Source: Cumulibacter soli
Lineage (GTDB): Bacteria > Actinomycetota > Actinomycetes > Mycobacteriales > Antricoccaceae
Reading direction: 5' to 3'
Assembly: GCF_004382795.1 (NCBI RefSeq)
Contig: NZ_SMSG01000001.1
Location: 124,001 to 188,000, forward strand
Length of the DNA: 64,000 bases
Shown here: in pieces, positions 34,280-43,242 of the stretch
How positions within the stretch are numbered: position 1 is the first letter of the stretch
Layout: each line of letters starts with the position of its first letter
The notes under the pieces: model-generated
Databases searched by the model: none
Seen by the model: the letters and a program-made list of their open reading frames with translations, nothing else
What the model was told of the DNA's origin: nothing
Made by a program: the position numbers and the translations under genes

Positions 34280-36181
34280 CTACTGTCGTCCCGTCGCGCG
34301 GCGGGCCGCTTCGCGCTTGCGCAGCGACGAATCCAGCGTGACCTTCCGGACGCGAACGGCGTCCGGTGTCACCTCGACGCATTCGTCAAACGCACAGAAT
34401 TCCAGTGCCTGTTCCAACGACAGCACCCGTGGCGGCACCAGTCGCTGCAATTCCTCGCCGGTGGACTGGCGGACATTGGTCAGTTTCTTCTCGCGACAGA
34501 CGTTGACGTCCATCTCGTCGGTCCGCGAGTTCTCGCCGACGACCATACCCTCGTACACCTTGGCGCCTGGCTCGACGAGCATGGTGCCGCGCTCCTGCAG
34601 CCCGAACATCGCGTACGCCGTCGCCACACCCGTGCGATCAGCCACCATCGACCCGTTCTGTCGGTTACGCAGTTCGCCGACCCACGCGTCGTAACCGTGC
34701 GAGATCGCGTTCATCACGGCCGTACCGCGCGTGATCGTGAGGAACTCCGTGCGGACACCGATCAGGCCTCGGGAGGGAACGATCCACTCCATCCGGGTCC
34801 AACCGGTCCCGTGATTGGCGAGAGTTTCCATCCGGCCCTTCCGACCGCTCATCAACTGAGTCAACGCACCGACGAACTCTTCCGGCGCATCGATCGTGAC
34901 GTGCTCGAACGGCTCGTGGACCTTGCCATCGATCTCGCGGGTAACGACCTGCGGGCGCCCTACGGTGAGTTCGAACCCCTCGCGGCGCAGCGTCTCGACG
35001 AGCACAGCCAGGGCGAGTTCACCGCGGCCCTGCACCTCCCACGCGTCGGGTCGATCCGTCGGCAGCACCCGGATCGATACGTTTCCGACCAACTCGACAT
35101 CGAGGCGGTTCTTCACCAGCCGGGCCGTCAGCTTGTTACCGCTCTTACCCGCCAGCGGCGAGGTGTTCACGCCGATGGTCATCGAGATCGACGGCTCGTC
35201 GACCTGGATGCCTTCGAGCGGCCGCGGGTCGTCGACGTCCGCGAGCGTGTCGCCGATCATGATGTCGCCGATGCCTGCGACGGCAACCAGGTCCCCCGGG
35301 CCGGCTTCGGCGGCCGGCTTGCGTTCGAGGCCTTGGGTGATGAGCAGCTCGGCAATTTTGGCGCGCTGCATCTCGCCGTCGGGCTTGCACCACATGACTT
35401 GTTGCCCGGCTTTCATCACACCGTTGTGGATACGGCATAGGGCAAGGCGGCCCAGGTAGGGCGACGCGTCCAGGTTGGTCACGTGGGCCTGTAGCGGCAC
35501 ACTCTCATCGAACCGTGGGGCCGGAATCGTTTCCAGCAGGACGTCGACCAGCGGGCCGAGGTCGTCGTTGTCCGGGCTGGTGCCGTTCTCCGGACGGTTC
35601 AGCGAGGCCTTTCCTGCCTTCGCGTGAGCGTACACAATCGGGAAGTCCAGATCGGCCTCGTCGGCGATACCCAGATCGTCGTACAGGTCCATGAACAGTC
35701 CGTACGCTTCATCGACGACTTCTTCGATGCGCGCATCAGAACGGTCGACCTTGTTGATCACCAGAACGACGGGCAACTTCGCCTGCAGTGCCTTACGTAA
35801 CACGAAGCGGGTCTGCGGCAGCGGCCCCTCGGAGGCATCGACCAGCAGCAGGACGCCGTCCACCATGGAAAGCCCGCGTTCAACCTCGCCTCCGAAGTCG
35901 GCGTGCCCGGGGGTATCGACGATGTTGATGGTGGTCTGTTTGCCGTCACGGACGATATCCACGGCCGTGTTCTTGGCCAGGATCGTGATGCCCTTCTCAC
36001 GTTCGAGATCCATTGAATCCATGACGCGGGTGGCGCTTTCGGCTTGCCCTTCGTGTCGTTCGCCAAACGCTCCGGCGAACTGCAGCAGCCCGTCCACGAG
36101 CGTCGTCTTGCCGTGGTCGACGTGCGCGACAATCGCGACGTTGCGCAGATCTTCGCGGATGGACAATTCGGTGGTGCTCAT
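34280..36181 (-). CDS. typA: Translational GTPase TypA/BipA
   Basis: A 633-residue ribosome-binding GTPase; ATG 36181 is preceded by GGAG. G motifs: [10 protein letters not shown] (G1, about 18-27), the T/G2 region, [12 protein letters not shown] (G3) and NKVDRSDA (G4). EF-G-like domains II, III and V follow ([35 protein letters not shown]), then the BipA-specific C-terminal domain ([21 protein letters not shown]). It assists ribosome assembly and translation under stress. It is a single gene, convergent with the binding-protein gene. Confidence 0.97.
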   Translation of the reverse strand: MSTTELSIREDLRNVAIVAHVDHGKTTLVDGLLQFAGAFGERHEGQAESATRVMDSMDLEREKGITILAKNTAVDIVRDGKQTTINIVDTPGHADFGGEVERGLSMVDGVLLLVDASEGPLPQTRFVLRKALQAKLPVVLVINKVDRSDARIEEVVDEAYGLFMDLYDDLGIADEADLDFPIVYAHAKAGKASLNRPENGTSPDNDDLGPLVDVLLETIPAPRFDESVPLQAHVTNLDASPYLGRLALCRIHNGVMKAGQQVMWCKPDGEMQRAKIAELLITQGLERKPAAEAGPGDLVAVAGIGDIMIGDTLADVDDPRPLEGIQVDEPSISMTIGVNTSPLAGKSGNKLTARLVKNRLDVELVGNVSIRVLPTDRPDAWEVQGRGELALAVLVETLRREGFELTVGRPQVVTREIDGKVHEPFEHVTIDAPEEFVGALTQLMSGRKGRMETLANHGTGWTRMEWIVPSRGLIGVRTEFLTITRGTAVMNAISHGYDAWVGELRNRQNGSMVADRTGVATAYAMFGLQERGTMLVEPGAKVYEGMVVGENSRTDEMDVNVCREKKLTNVRQSTGEELQRLVPPRVLSLEQALEFCAFDECVEVTPDAVRVRKVTLDSSLRKREAARRATGRQ

Positions 36182-36293
36182 TCGGCTCCTCGGTGATGGG
36201 CGTCGCCCGCGGGCCCGCACGGCAACCCAACAAGGTTAGTTCCACCAGCTGCGCCTCGCCTGGTGAAGCGACGCAGGTCGCACTAAAAAAAGA

Positions 36294-36349
36294 TGCACTC
36301 CGTGCAACGACAGACTTAGACTTTCCTCGCTAGCACCGTTAGGAACGGT
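36294..36349. promoter_or_regulatory. Two small dyads upstream of the DHA2 exporter
   Basis: TGCACtccGTGCA lies at 36294-36306 and ACCGTTaggAACGGT at 36335-36349, between the typA start and the exporter start. Either could be an operator; no regulator gene is adjacent. Confidence 0.4.
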
Positions 36350-36411
36350 TGCTTCCCCCACCGCGCGGGGCAAACCTCGGGCGGTTCGATTCGACCTTGA
36401 GGACTCTCACC

Positions 36412-37959
36412 ATGAGTACCCCTGCGCAGTCGGCAGGCGCCGACAAGCTCGACGCGCGCGTTCTTAAGATCGCCGGCGTCGTGGTGCTCGGCGCGATCAT
36501 GTCGATTCTCGACGTGACCGTCGTCAGCATCGCGCTACCCACTTTCCAAGCCGAGTTCGGCGCGACGTACGCCACAGTCGCGTGGACGATGACCGGCTAC
36601 ACCCTGGCGTTGGCGACAGTCATCCCGATGACCGGTTGGGCCGCCGACAGGTTCGGCACCAAACGGCTTTACCTGATGGCGCTGACCTTGTTCGTGGCCG
36701 GGTCGGTGTTGTGTTCGCTGGCATGGAGCATCGAATCGCTGATCGCGTTCCGGGTGCTTCAGGGCCTCGGCGGCGGCATGCTGATGCCCGTCGGTATGAC
36801 CATCATGACGCGCGCGGCCGGTCCGCAGCGCATTGGTCAGGTTATGGCCGTGCTGGGCATCCCGATGCTGCTGGGCCCGATCGGCGGCCCGATCCTCGGC
36901 GGCTGGTTGATCGAGTCCGCGAGCTGGCACTGGATCTTCCTGATCAATCTGCCGATCGGCCTGATCGCGCTGATCTACGCGATCGTCGTGTTGCCCAAGG
37001 ACACTCCGCACCCGTCCGAGTCCTTCGACTTCGTCGGCATGTTGCTGCTGTCGCCGGGTCTCGCCGCCTTCTTGTTCGGTGTGTCGACCATCCCCGAGGA
37101 GGGCACGGTCGCGTCAGCGAAGGTGCTGATCCCGGCGATCATCGGCCTCGTGCTGGTGGTGACGTTCGTGTTCTACTCGCTGCGCAAGACCAACCCGCTG
37201 ATCCACCTGACGTTGTTCAAGAACAAGAACCTGACGTTCGCTGTCATCTGTATGACGCTGTTCGCGATCGCGTTCTTCGGTGCGGGACTGCTGTTCCCGT
37301 CGTACTTCCTGCAGGTACGTGGCGAGGAGACCCTCGCGACCGGTCTGCTGTTGGCCCCGCAGGGTATCGGCGCGATGATCACCATGCCGATCGCCGGCAA
37401 GATCGCCGACAAGGCGGGCGCCGGCAAGATCGTCCCGGTGGGTCTGGTGCTCGCCGCTATCGGTTTGTTCACCTTCACGCAGGTCAGCGCCGACACGTCG
37501 TACGTGCTGCTACTGAGTTCGCTGTTCGTGATGGGTCTGGGCCTCGGCGCCACGATGATGCCGATCATGACGGTCGCGATGCAGACGCTCACCGACCACG
37601 AGATCGCGCGCGGTACGACGCTGATGAACATCGTGCAGCAGACGGCCGGTTCGATCGGCACCGCGGTCATGTCGGTTGTGCTGACCAACCAGATGCTCAA
37701 CCACCCGGAGATCGGGCTGGCGCAGGCTGCGGCGAATGACGACCAGGTGATGGGCGAATTGGTACAGCAGGTCGGCCCTGACGGTATCGAAGGATTCTTC
37801 GCCAAGGCGCTGGAGTTCTCCGCGGACGGCTTCGCGACGACCTTCACCGTCGCGCTGTGCTTGCTGGTGCTGACGCTGATCCCGGCGTTCATGCTGCCGA
37901 AGAAGAAGCCCGAACTGCCCGAAGGCGACGAGCCTCGGCCCGAGGTGATGATGCACTAA
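36412..37959 (+). CDS. DHA2 family (EmrB/QacA-like) MFS drug exporter, copy 1
   Basis: A 515-residue 14-helix transporter; ATG 36412 has GAGGA upstream. Near the N-terminus MSILDVTVVSIALPTF carries the D-x-T motif C-like signature of helix 1, followed by WTMTGYTLALATVIPMTGWA and the motif A loop DRFGTKRLY. Motif C-type glycines appear in IPMLLGPIGGPILGGWL. The tail is long and charged. It should extrude drugs or cationic compounds with protons. A hairpin terminator follows. Substrate unknown. Confidence 0.92.
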   Translation: MSTPAQSAGADKLDARVLKIAGVVVLGAIMSILDVTVVSIALPTFQAEFGATYATVAWTMTGYTLALATVIPMTGWAADRFGTKRLYLMALTLFVAGSVLCSLAWSIESLIAFRVLQGLGGGMLMPVGMTIMTRAAGPQRIGQVMAVLGIPMLLGPIGGPILGGWLIESASWHWIFLINLPIGLIALIYAIVVLPKDTPHPSESFDFVGMLLLSPGLAAFLFGVSTIPEEGTVASAKVLIPAIIGLVLVVTFVFYSLRKTNPLIHLTLFKNKNLTFAVICMTLFAIAFFGAGLLFPSYFLQVRGEETLATGLLLAPQGIGAMITMPIAGKIADKAGAGKIVPVGLVLAAIGLFTFTQVSADTSYVLLLSSLFVMGLGLGATMMPIMTVAMQTLTDHEIARGTTLMNIVQQTAGSIGTAVMSVVLTNQMLNHPEIGLAQAAANDDQVMGELVQQVGPDGIEGFFAKALEFSADGFATTFTVALCLLVLTLIPAFMLPKKKPELPEGDEPRPEVMMH

Positions 37960-37989
37960 CCCGCCCGCGCCGTACGGCGTGTGTGAGGT

Positions 37990-38024
37990 GAATGGCCCGG
38001 ATTCCTGTCGAATCCGGGCCATTC
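37990..38024. terminator. Hairpin terminator after DHA2 exporter 1
   Basis: GAATGGCCCGGATTC pairs perfectly with GAATCCGGGCCATTC around a 5-nt loop. Confidence 0.88.
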
Positions 38025-38101
38025 GTCGTCTGGGCGTGCCGACGCTGCGAAAACTGGGTAGAACGGTAGGCAGAACCACCGCCCCCACAGGAGACGTAGC
38101 C

Positions 38102-38587
38102 ATGACCAGCGAGAACAACGCCCACGAGCCGACGAAGCCCACCCCGGGTACGGACAAGCCAATCGACGAGATCAAGGCAAAAGCTGAGGAACTCTTTGGC
38201 CTGGTCAAGGAGCACGCCGGTCCGGTGTTCAACGATCTTAAAGCCAAGGTCGAACCGATTCTGGCGGACCTGAAGGAGAAGGCTCAGCCCTACGCACAAC
38301 AGGCCAAGGAAAAGGCGCAGCCTTACGCTCAGCAGGCAAAGGAGAAGGCCGCTCCGTACGCGCAACAGCTCAAGGACAAGGCTTCACCACTGATCGAAGA
38401 TGTGCAGTCCAAGTTCAACGACGCGCGCGGCAAGAGTTCGGACCCGCAGTCCGTCGACGGAGATGACACGACCCCGACTGGTACAGGTGGCGACACTCCC
38501 GCGCCTCCCGCCAATGGCGATACTCCCCCTGCTGCCTCAGATGGCGACACTCCCCCTGCCGCCGGTGGCGACGCACCCACGGCCTAG
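38102..38587 (+). CDS. Soluble amphipathic-helix repeat protein with acidic Pro/Thr-rich tail
   Basis: A 161-residue protein from ATG 38102, after ACAGGAGACG. Residues about 15-115 are one long, highly charged helical region with an 11-residue period. Its core is three near-identical units AKEKAQPYAQQ/AKEKAQPYAQQ/AKEKAAPYAQQ, also visible as 33-bp DNA repeats near 38270-38370. The C-terminal 45 residues are disordered, with GDTPPA repeats. No signal peptide or membrane segment. Eleven-mer amphipathic repeats occur in LEA/CsbD-like stress proteins, apolipoproteins and lipid-surface proteins, so a desiccation or lipid-droplet role is possible but unproven. Confidence 0.8.
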   Translation: MTSENNAHEPTKPTPGTDKPIDEIKAKAEELFGLVKEHAGPVFNDLKAKVEPILADLKEKAQPYAQQAKEKAQPYAQQAKEKAAPYAQQLKDKASPLIEDVQSKFNDARGKSSDPQSVDGDDTTPTGTGGDTPAPPANGDTPPAASDGDTPPAAGGDAPTA

Positions 38588-38689
38588 TTACGCCTCAGTA
38601 GCGCGCCAAGAACGCAGAAAATTCCAGGGCGCATCGCATATACAGCGATGCCCCCTCGATATCTGTGCGGCTTTTGCTGCGTCGGTAGG

Positions 38690-38860
38690 CGATTCAGTCC
38701 TCAGTAGGTGGCCTACGTCGTCGTTAGGCGGGACTCTGCGCCCACGCGAGATTTCAGCCTTCAGCCGGCGCTCCTGGGTTGTCCTGAGGCGGGACTCGAC
38801 CCGGCGCAAGACCTCATCCTCGTTCGGTGGCCTACATCGTCGTTACGCGGGCGGGGCCTC
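38690..38860. repeat. Degenerate direct repeats with GGTGGCCTAC(G/A)TCGTCGTTA core
   Basis: GGTGGCCTACGTCGTCGTTAGGCGGG begins near 38706, and a copy with three changes begins near 38826, about 120 bp later; a partial copy CTGAGGCGGGACTC lies near 38786. Neither strand keeps a frame through both. The 38588-38895 gap holds nothing else recognisable. Confidence 0.55.
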
Positions 38861-38895
38861 AGGCCCTTGGCGCGGTCTCCCGCGTCGGGAACGGA

Positions 38896-39243
38896 TCACT
38901 CCTCGGTGGGCGCCGAATGCTCCTCGAAGAACTTCATCGCGAGCATGCCGTGCGAAGCGCCCGCTCCGGCCCGCAACGCAGCAGCCAGCATCGAGGTCTC
39001 GGCGACCTCCTCCTTGGTCGCGCCAGCCTTGACGGCACCCGCAGCGTGCGCGTCCAGACAGTAAACGCATTGTGTCGTGTGCGCGACAGCTAGTGCGATC
39101 AATTCGCGGTACTTGCGTGGGATCGCACCGTCCTCGATCTGGACGATTTTGTCGAGGTTGAGCCAGGCATCGAACTCACGAGGCGCACTCTTGCGGATGT
39201 CGCGCATGTACTTGACGTCGGAATGATCGTGGTATCCAGTCAT
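38896..39243 (-). CDS. AhpD-like carboxymuconolactone decarboxylase family protein
   Basis: A 115-residue protein from ATG 39243 (MTGYHDHSDVKYMRD). The core IPRKYRELIALAVAHTTQCVYCLDAHAAGAVKAG holds the AhpD-type redox motif Cys-x-x-Cys-x3-His (CVYCLDAH), with a preceding acidic residue. Such proteins are all-helical, form trimers or hexamers and reduce peroxides or act as thiol-disulfide partners. The complete CxxC-H motif argues for the peroxidase-type rather than the decarboxylase role. It stands alone on the minus strand. Confidence 0.9.
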   Translation of the reverse strand: MTGYHDHSDVKYMRDIRKSAPREFDAWLNLDKIVQIEDGAIPRKYRELIALAVAHTTQCVYCLDAHAAGAVKAGATKEEVAETSMLAAALRAGAGASHGMLAMKFFEEHSAPTEE

Positions 39244-39285
39244 GGGCCCAGGTTGGCACTCCACGTGGGCACAAGCAACCCCATC

Positions 39286-40098
39286 TCAGTGTCGGCGCAC
39301 AGCGCCGAGAAACGACTTTGTGCGCTCGTGTTCGGGCGCATCGAACAACTTCGACGGCGTACCTGACTCAACGACTTGGCCGGAATCGAACATCAACACT
39401 CGATCGGCGATATCCCGGGCAAACCCCATCTCATGGGTCACCAGCATCATCGTGGTACGCCCTTCCTCGGCGATGTCCCGCAGTACGGCAAGGACCTCCC
39501 CGACCAGCTCCGGGTCGAGCGCCGAAGTGACCTCGTCGAAGAGCATCAGCCGAGGCTCGGTCGCCAACGAGCGCGCGATCGCAACCCGCTGCTTCTGCCC
39601 ACCGGACAACTGGCCCGGGGTCTGATTTGCCGCCCGCACCAACCCGACCTTCGCCAGCAACTCCATGCCCTGCACCCGGGCCTCTTCGCGGGATTTTCCG
39701 TGCACCTTCATCGGCGCGAGCATGATGTTCTCCAGCGCCGTCATATGCGGGAATAGGTTGAAATGCTGGAAGACCATGCCGATCTCCGAACGCACCGCTC
39801 GGATGTGCCTCTCGCGGGCCGGACGTAACTTGTCGCCATGCCATTCGTGGTACAGCTGCTCGTCGCCGATCTCCACCGTCCCCGAATCGGGTCGTTCCAA
39901 CGTCATCGCCACGCGCAGGATGGTGGTCTTACCGGAACCGGAGGGCCCAATGATCACCACGCGCTCCCCGGGTGCGACATCGAGGTCAAGATCGCGCAGG
40001 ACGACGTTGGAGCCGTACGCCTTACTCACCTCGCGAAAGCGCACACCGGCAGCACCCTGCTGCTCCTGGCTGTTGTTCTCGTGCTCAGACGCGCTCAT
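39286..40098 (-). CDS. ehuA: Ectoine/hydroxyectoine (or polar amino acid) ABC transporter ATPase, EhuA-type
   Basis: A 270-residue ATPase: Walker A GPSGSGKTT (51-59), Q-loop region IGMVFQHFNLFPHMTALENIM, signature LSGGQKQRVAIARSL, Walker B LMLFDEVTSAL and H-loop VTHEMGF. The insertion ARERHIRAVRSEIGM before the Q-loop is typical of EhuA. It overlaps ehuD by 14 bp as the last gene of a four-gene operon in the order binding protein, permease, permease, ATPase, which is the ehuBCDA order. It powers solute import. Ectoine specificity is by similarity; a related amino acid is possible. Confidence 0.88.
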   Translation of the reverse strand: MSASEHENNSQEQQGAAGVRFREVSKAYGSNVVLRDLDLDVAPGERVVIIGPSGSGKTTILRVAMTLERPDSGTVEIGDEQLYHEWHGDKLRPARERHIRAVRSEIGMVFQHFNLFPHMTALENIMLAPMKVHGKSREEARVQGMELLAKVGLVRAANQTPGQLSGGQKQRVAIARSLATEPRLMLFDEVTSALDPELVGEVLAVLRDIAEEGRTTMMLVTHEMGFARDIADRVLMFDSGQVVESGTPSKLFDAPEHERTKSFLGAVRRH

Positions 40099-40921
40099 AC
40101 GCGACCTTTCTTTCCAGTCTGCGGACCAGCCATGCGGCGGGAATGCTCATCATCAGGAAGCCGACACCGATGAGCATGTACGGCTCGACCGTGCGGAACT
40201 GGTCGGCCTTGATGGTGTTGGCGAATAGCAGTAAGCCAGGGACACTGACCGCGACGCCCATCGGCGCGTCCTTGAAGGCCGCGACGAAGTTGTTTCCCAG
40301 CGCGGGCAGGACGTTCGGCACTGCCTGCGGAATGATCACCCGCGTCCAGGTCGTTACCGGGCTGAGGTTGAGAGCCGTCGCTGCCTCCCATTGCCCCGCG
40401 TCGACGCTGTTGATGCCGGCGCGGTACCCCTCTGAGGTGTACGTCGCATAGTGGATGCCCAGCCCGATGGCCAGCACGGTAACCGCGGAAATGTTGAGGT
40501 CCATCGCCCGTGACAACGCCTGCCAGAAAACCAACTGCACCAACAGCGGCGTGGAGCGAATGAACTCGATGATGAACGCCATCGGCCAACTCAGCACACG
40601 GAATCGTGAACGCCTTCCGAGTGCCAGGAAGAACCCGAGTACCACCGCGACGGCGAATCCCAGCAGCGTGGCGCGGAAGGTGACGAGTAGACCTTGCAGC
40701 ATCAACGGCACCAAGCCGAAGAAGTAGCCCCAATCGAACTTGATCAGCCCGCTCGGAGCTTCCATGTCCGGGCGGAAGAAGTTATTCGGCTCGACCAGGG
40801 CGATCAGCAGTACATACCCGAGCACGATGATCACGATCGGGATGACGATGTCGGCACGCTTGTACCAACGCCGGTGCGGACGGTATTCCGTCTCGTCAAT
40901 CTCGTTGTCTGCGGCCGTCAT
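40085..40921 (-). CDS. ehuD: ABC permease, EhuD-type
   Basis: A 278-residue HisMQ-type permease. An unusually long polar N-terminus (EIDETEYRPHRRWYKRADIV) precedes a first helix (IVIPIVIIVLGYVLLIALV), then LMLQGLLVTFRATLLGFAVAVVLG and a conserved EFIRSTPLLVQLVFW. The EAA loop is SEGYRAGINSVDAGQWEAATALNLS. It forms the channel with EhuC. Its ATG overlaps the ehuC stop codon by 4 bp (ATGA), so translation is coupled. Confidence 0.88.
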   Translation of the reverse strand: MTAADNEIDETEYRPHRRWYKRADIVIPIVIIVLGYVLLIALVEPNNFFRPDMEAPSGLIKFDWGYFFGLVPLMLQGLLVTFRATLLGFAVAVVLGFFLALGRRSRFRVLSWPMAFIIEFIRSTPLLVQLVFWQALSRAMDLNISAVTVLAIGLGIHYATYTSEGYRAGINSVDAGQWEAATALNLSPVTTWTRVIIPQAVPNVLPALGNNFVAAFKDAPMGVAVSVPGLLLFANTIKADQFRTVEPYMLIGVGFLMMSIPAAWLVRRLERKVAYERV

Positions 40922-41664
40922 CGCGCGGGCTCCAGTCCGAGCTTCGTCATCGCCTCAGCAGCTTCCTCATCGGTCAGCGCCGGATTGCCACGCATCCGAC
41001 GTTCGACCCGCCACTCGGCAACCCGGAAGATCGCATTGATGATCTGGGCGATGAGGAAGTACAGCACGAGCACGTTCAGCAGCAGCATCGGCAGCGTTCC
41101 GATTCCGGTAGCCAACTGCTGTTGCCGGATATTGTTGGACATTTGCATGATGTCGGCGACGCCCACGAGGCTGACCAATGCGGTGCCTTTGAGGATCTCG
41201 ATCGTCAAGTTACCCATCGGCGGGAGGATTACTCTCATCGCTTGAGGCAGGATCACGTACCGCAGCCGCTGAAGCGGGCTGAGGTTGAGCGAGATCGCGG
41301 CCTCTGTCTGCCCGGGAGATACCGACTGAATTGCTCCGCGAATGATCTCCGCGCCGTACCCGCCCATGTTGATTCCTAATGCGATCGTCGCCAGCAGCAT
41401 CAACGGTGGCTGCTTGATCCCTGACAGATATGGGATCGCGATCGCGATGATGAACAGCAGAATGATCGAGGAGATCCCGCGAGCAAACTCAACGATGACG
41501 AGCGCGATCCCACGGATCCACTTGATATCGGACATCCTCGCGATCGCGAGGATCAACGCGAGCACGCACCCGAATGCAAATGAATACAGCAGCAGCTGCA
41601 CGGTCACCCAGGACGCCTCGATCAGCAGCTTGTACTGATTGCCATTAAGCAATACGTCATTCAT
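40918..41664 (-). CDS. ehuC: ABC permease, EhuC-type
   Basis: About 248 residues from ATG 41664; a GTG at 41673 is the alternative because GGAGG lies only 4 nt before it. QYKLLIEASWVTVQLLLYSF begins a HisMQ-type fold; VEFARGISSIILLFII aligns with the conserved segment before the EAA loop, which reads YGAEIIRGAIQSVSPGQTEA. The C-terminal tail is basic and cytoplasmic. It lies in the operon after ehuB with an intervening hairpin and couples to ehuD. Confidence 0.86.
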   Translation of the reverse strand: MNDVLLNGNQYKLLIEASWVTVQLLLYSFAFGCVLALILAIARMSDIKWIRGIALVIVEFARGISSIILLFIIAIAIPYLSGIKQPPLMLLATIALGINMGGYGAEIIRGAIQSVSPGQTEAAISLNLSPLQRLRYVILPQAMRVILPPMGNLTIEILKGTALVSLVGVADIMQMSNNIRQQQLATGIGTLPMLLLNVLVLYFLIAQIINAIFRVAEWRVERRMRGNPALTDEEAAEAMTKLGLEPAR

Positions 41665-41693
41665 GGGCCTCACCCACCTCCGGCACAGATGTC

Positions 41694-41741
41694 GCGTGCC
41701 CCGAGACGGCCGGTTTGCATCGGCTGGGCCTCAGGGCACGC
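41694..41741 (-). promoter_or_regulatory. Intercistronic hairpin between ehuB and ehuC
   Basis: GCGTGCCCcGAG (41694-41705) pairs with CTCaGGGCACGC (41730-41741), one mismatch. A hairpin directly after a binding-protein gene and before its permeases usually limits read-through or protects the upstream message so that the binding protein is made in excess. Confidence 0.65.
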
Positions 41742-41753
41742 GCGTCGGATTGA

Positions 41754-42668
41754 TCAGCCCGTGAAGTCGTCCACGGTCAGCGAATTGGCCATGTCGATAT
41801 TCTCATCGGTGAAACCTTCGTATTGCGTGATGATCTCAGCGGTGGTGCCGTCCTCCCGGAAGATGTTCAACTGGTCGTTGAAGGCATCGCGGAATGCTTG
41901 ATCTTCCAGCCGGAACGCGTATCCGCCACACGGCTGGACGACCGGGTCGTTACCTTCGGCGGCTTCCGGATAGAACGGCTCGACCGCCTCCATGGTGTCT
42001 TCGTTGCCGGCCACGTGTCCCTCGACGGTTGCCTGCGTACCGCTGGCCGCATCGACCTCACCGGCCTTGAGCGCGGAATACATCTGGTCGATACCGCTGA
42101 ACGACTTCAATTGCTCGTCCGGGATTCCGGCAGCTTCGGCGTAGTCGACCTCAACCGTTCCACTGGCCACGGCCAGTGTCAGATCCGGATTTTCTGCGAA
42201 CGACTGGTAGTCGACGATGTCGTGCGGATTACCCGCTGCCACGGCGAACGATTCGGGTACGCAGTAATCGGGGTCGGAGAACGCGGCCTGCTTGATGCGG
42301 TCTGGCGTCAAGTACATACCCGCGGCGATTACGTCGAACTGTCCGGCGTTCAAGCTGCTGATCAAGTCACCAAACTCGACAACCTGAAACTCGAGGTCGT
42401 CATAGCCCATTTCGTTGAGAACGGCGGTCGCAACCTCGGTGGAGAACCCAGTCGCCTCGCCGTTCTCATCCATGTAGGCATAGGGCTGCTCATTGGCCAA
42501 GCCCACATTGATTGTTTCGTCCTTCGGAGGTAGGTCGCCGTCGCCGCCACCGCCCTCGTCGTCCCCGCACGCGGTCAGCCCGAGTGTTAGTACTGCTACA
42601 CCGGCGACTGCCGCGAGCCTCGTGCGGATGCTTCCCTGTCGAGTCGTACCACGGGTGGCAGTCCTCAT
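41754..42668 (-). CDS. ehuB: Ectoine/amino-acid-binding lipoprotein, EhuB-type
   Basis: A 304-residue family-3 binding lipoprotein. The signal peptide has a lipobox LGLTAC (Cys34), followed by a Gly/Asp-rich linker. The mature part begins ETINVGLANEQPYAYMDENG and includes LISSLNAGQFDVIAAGMYLTPDR, LAVASGTVEVDYAEAAGIP and ALKAGEVDAASGTQATVEGH, which parallel EhuB. It captures the solute outside the cell for EhuCD. Start ATG 42668 has GAGGAG rather far upstream. First gene of the operon, with a long AT-richer control region before it. Confidence 0.88.
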   Translation of the reverse strand: MRTATRGTTRQGSIRTRLAAVAGVAVLTLGLTACGDDEGGGGDGDLPPKDETINVGLANEQPYAYMDENGEATGFSTEVATAVLNEMGYDDLEFQVVEFGDLISSLNAGQFDVIAAGMYLTPDRIKQAAFSDPDYCVPESFAVAAGNPHDIVDYQSFAENPDLTLAVASGTVEVDYAEAAGIPDEQLKSFSGIDQMYSALKAGEVDAASGTQATVEGHVAGNEDTMEAVEPFYPEAAEGNDPVVQPCGGYAFRLEDQAFRDAFNDQLNIFREDGTTAEIITQYEGFTDENIDMANSLTVDDFTG

Positions 42669-43242
42669 CAGTTACGTCAACTCCTCGTCCATCGGCACCT
42701 GGGCATCAACTCACCCTAAGCGCAAAACTCATAGTCGTTGACAGCGAACTAGGGTCACGACTTGGTCACGAGATCAACCTAACGCAGGTCTTATACTCCT
42801 TTAACACAGCCAAACTGTGTCGCCGTCGTCTTCGTTTCCCTTATATATCAGCGTTCCAAGCAAACGCGTTCGCTACTTCCTCGACAACACAAGGCGATCC
42901 GTCTAGAATGCGCGCGCTCGCGCGCGGGCGCGCGTAACTGACACTGACCAGTCCGATATACGAGAAGAACCACAGCCGACACGAGCGTGCGCCTCCACAG
43001 CACTCTGAGCATGGGCCTCAGGTGGGGTCACTCCGAACACCCGAACCGCATCGTCGCGATGTCGCGTGAACTCGTTAGGTCGCAAAACACCGCTCGAGCC
43101 CGCGACCAGAGCGATCGTCAGTTGGCCGACTCGGCGCCCGCTGACACGGCACGCCAGGGCGCACCGAACCGTCTGTTGCCAAAGTACTGAACGATCGTTT
43201 AGCGTGCGCTTAGGTGCTTGTCCTACCCCTAGGAGGTCGGTG
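42669..43242. promoter_or_regulatory. Long gene-free control region between ehuB and the nitronate monooxygenase gene
   Basis: No gene is supported here. The part at 42720-42900 is clearly AT-richer than its surroundings. It holds a direct repeat GGTCACGA (42753-42760 and 42764-42771), a dyad ACACAG-5-CTGTGT (42804-42820), and minus-strand TATAAG near 42793 as a possible -10 for ehuB. Positions 42909-42934 are almost pure alternating GC. The far end has a dyad CTGAACGATCGTTTAG at 43187-43202. Confidence 0.55.
43187..43202. promoter_or_regulatory. Palindrome upstream of nitronate monooxygenase
   Basis: CTGAACGATCGTTTAG is palindromic but for one position; its AACGATCGTT core is perfect. It lies 40 bp before the start codon and looks like a TetR-type operator. 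No regulator gene is adjacent. Confidence 0.5.

Noticed and set aside
34697-35440. Long open frame opposite typA
   Set aside because: Antisense shadow caused by G/C-rich third positions; the typA frame carries all GTPase motifs.
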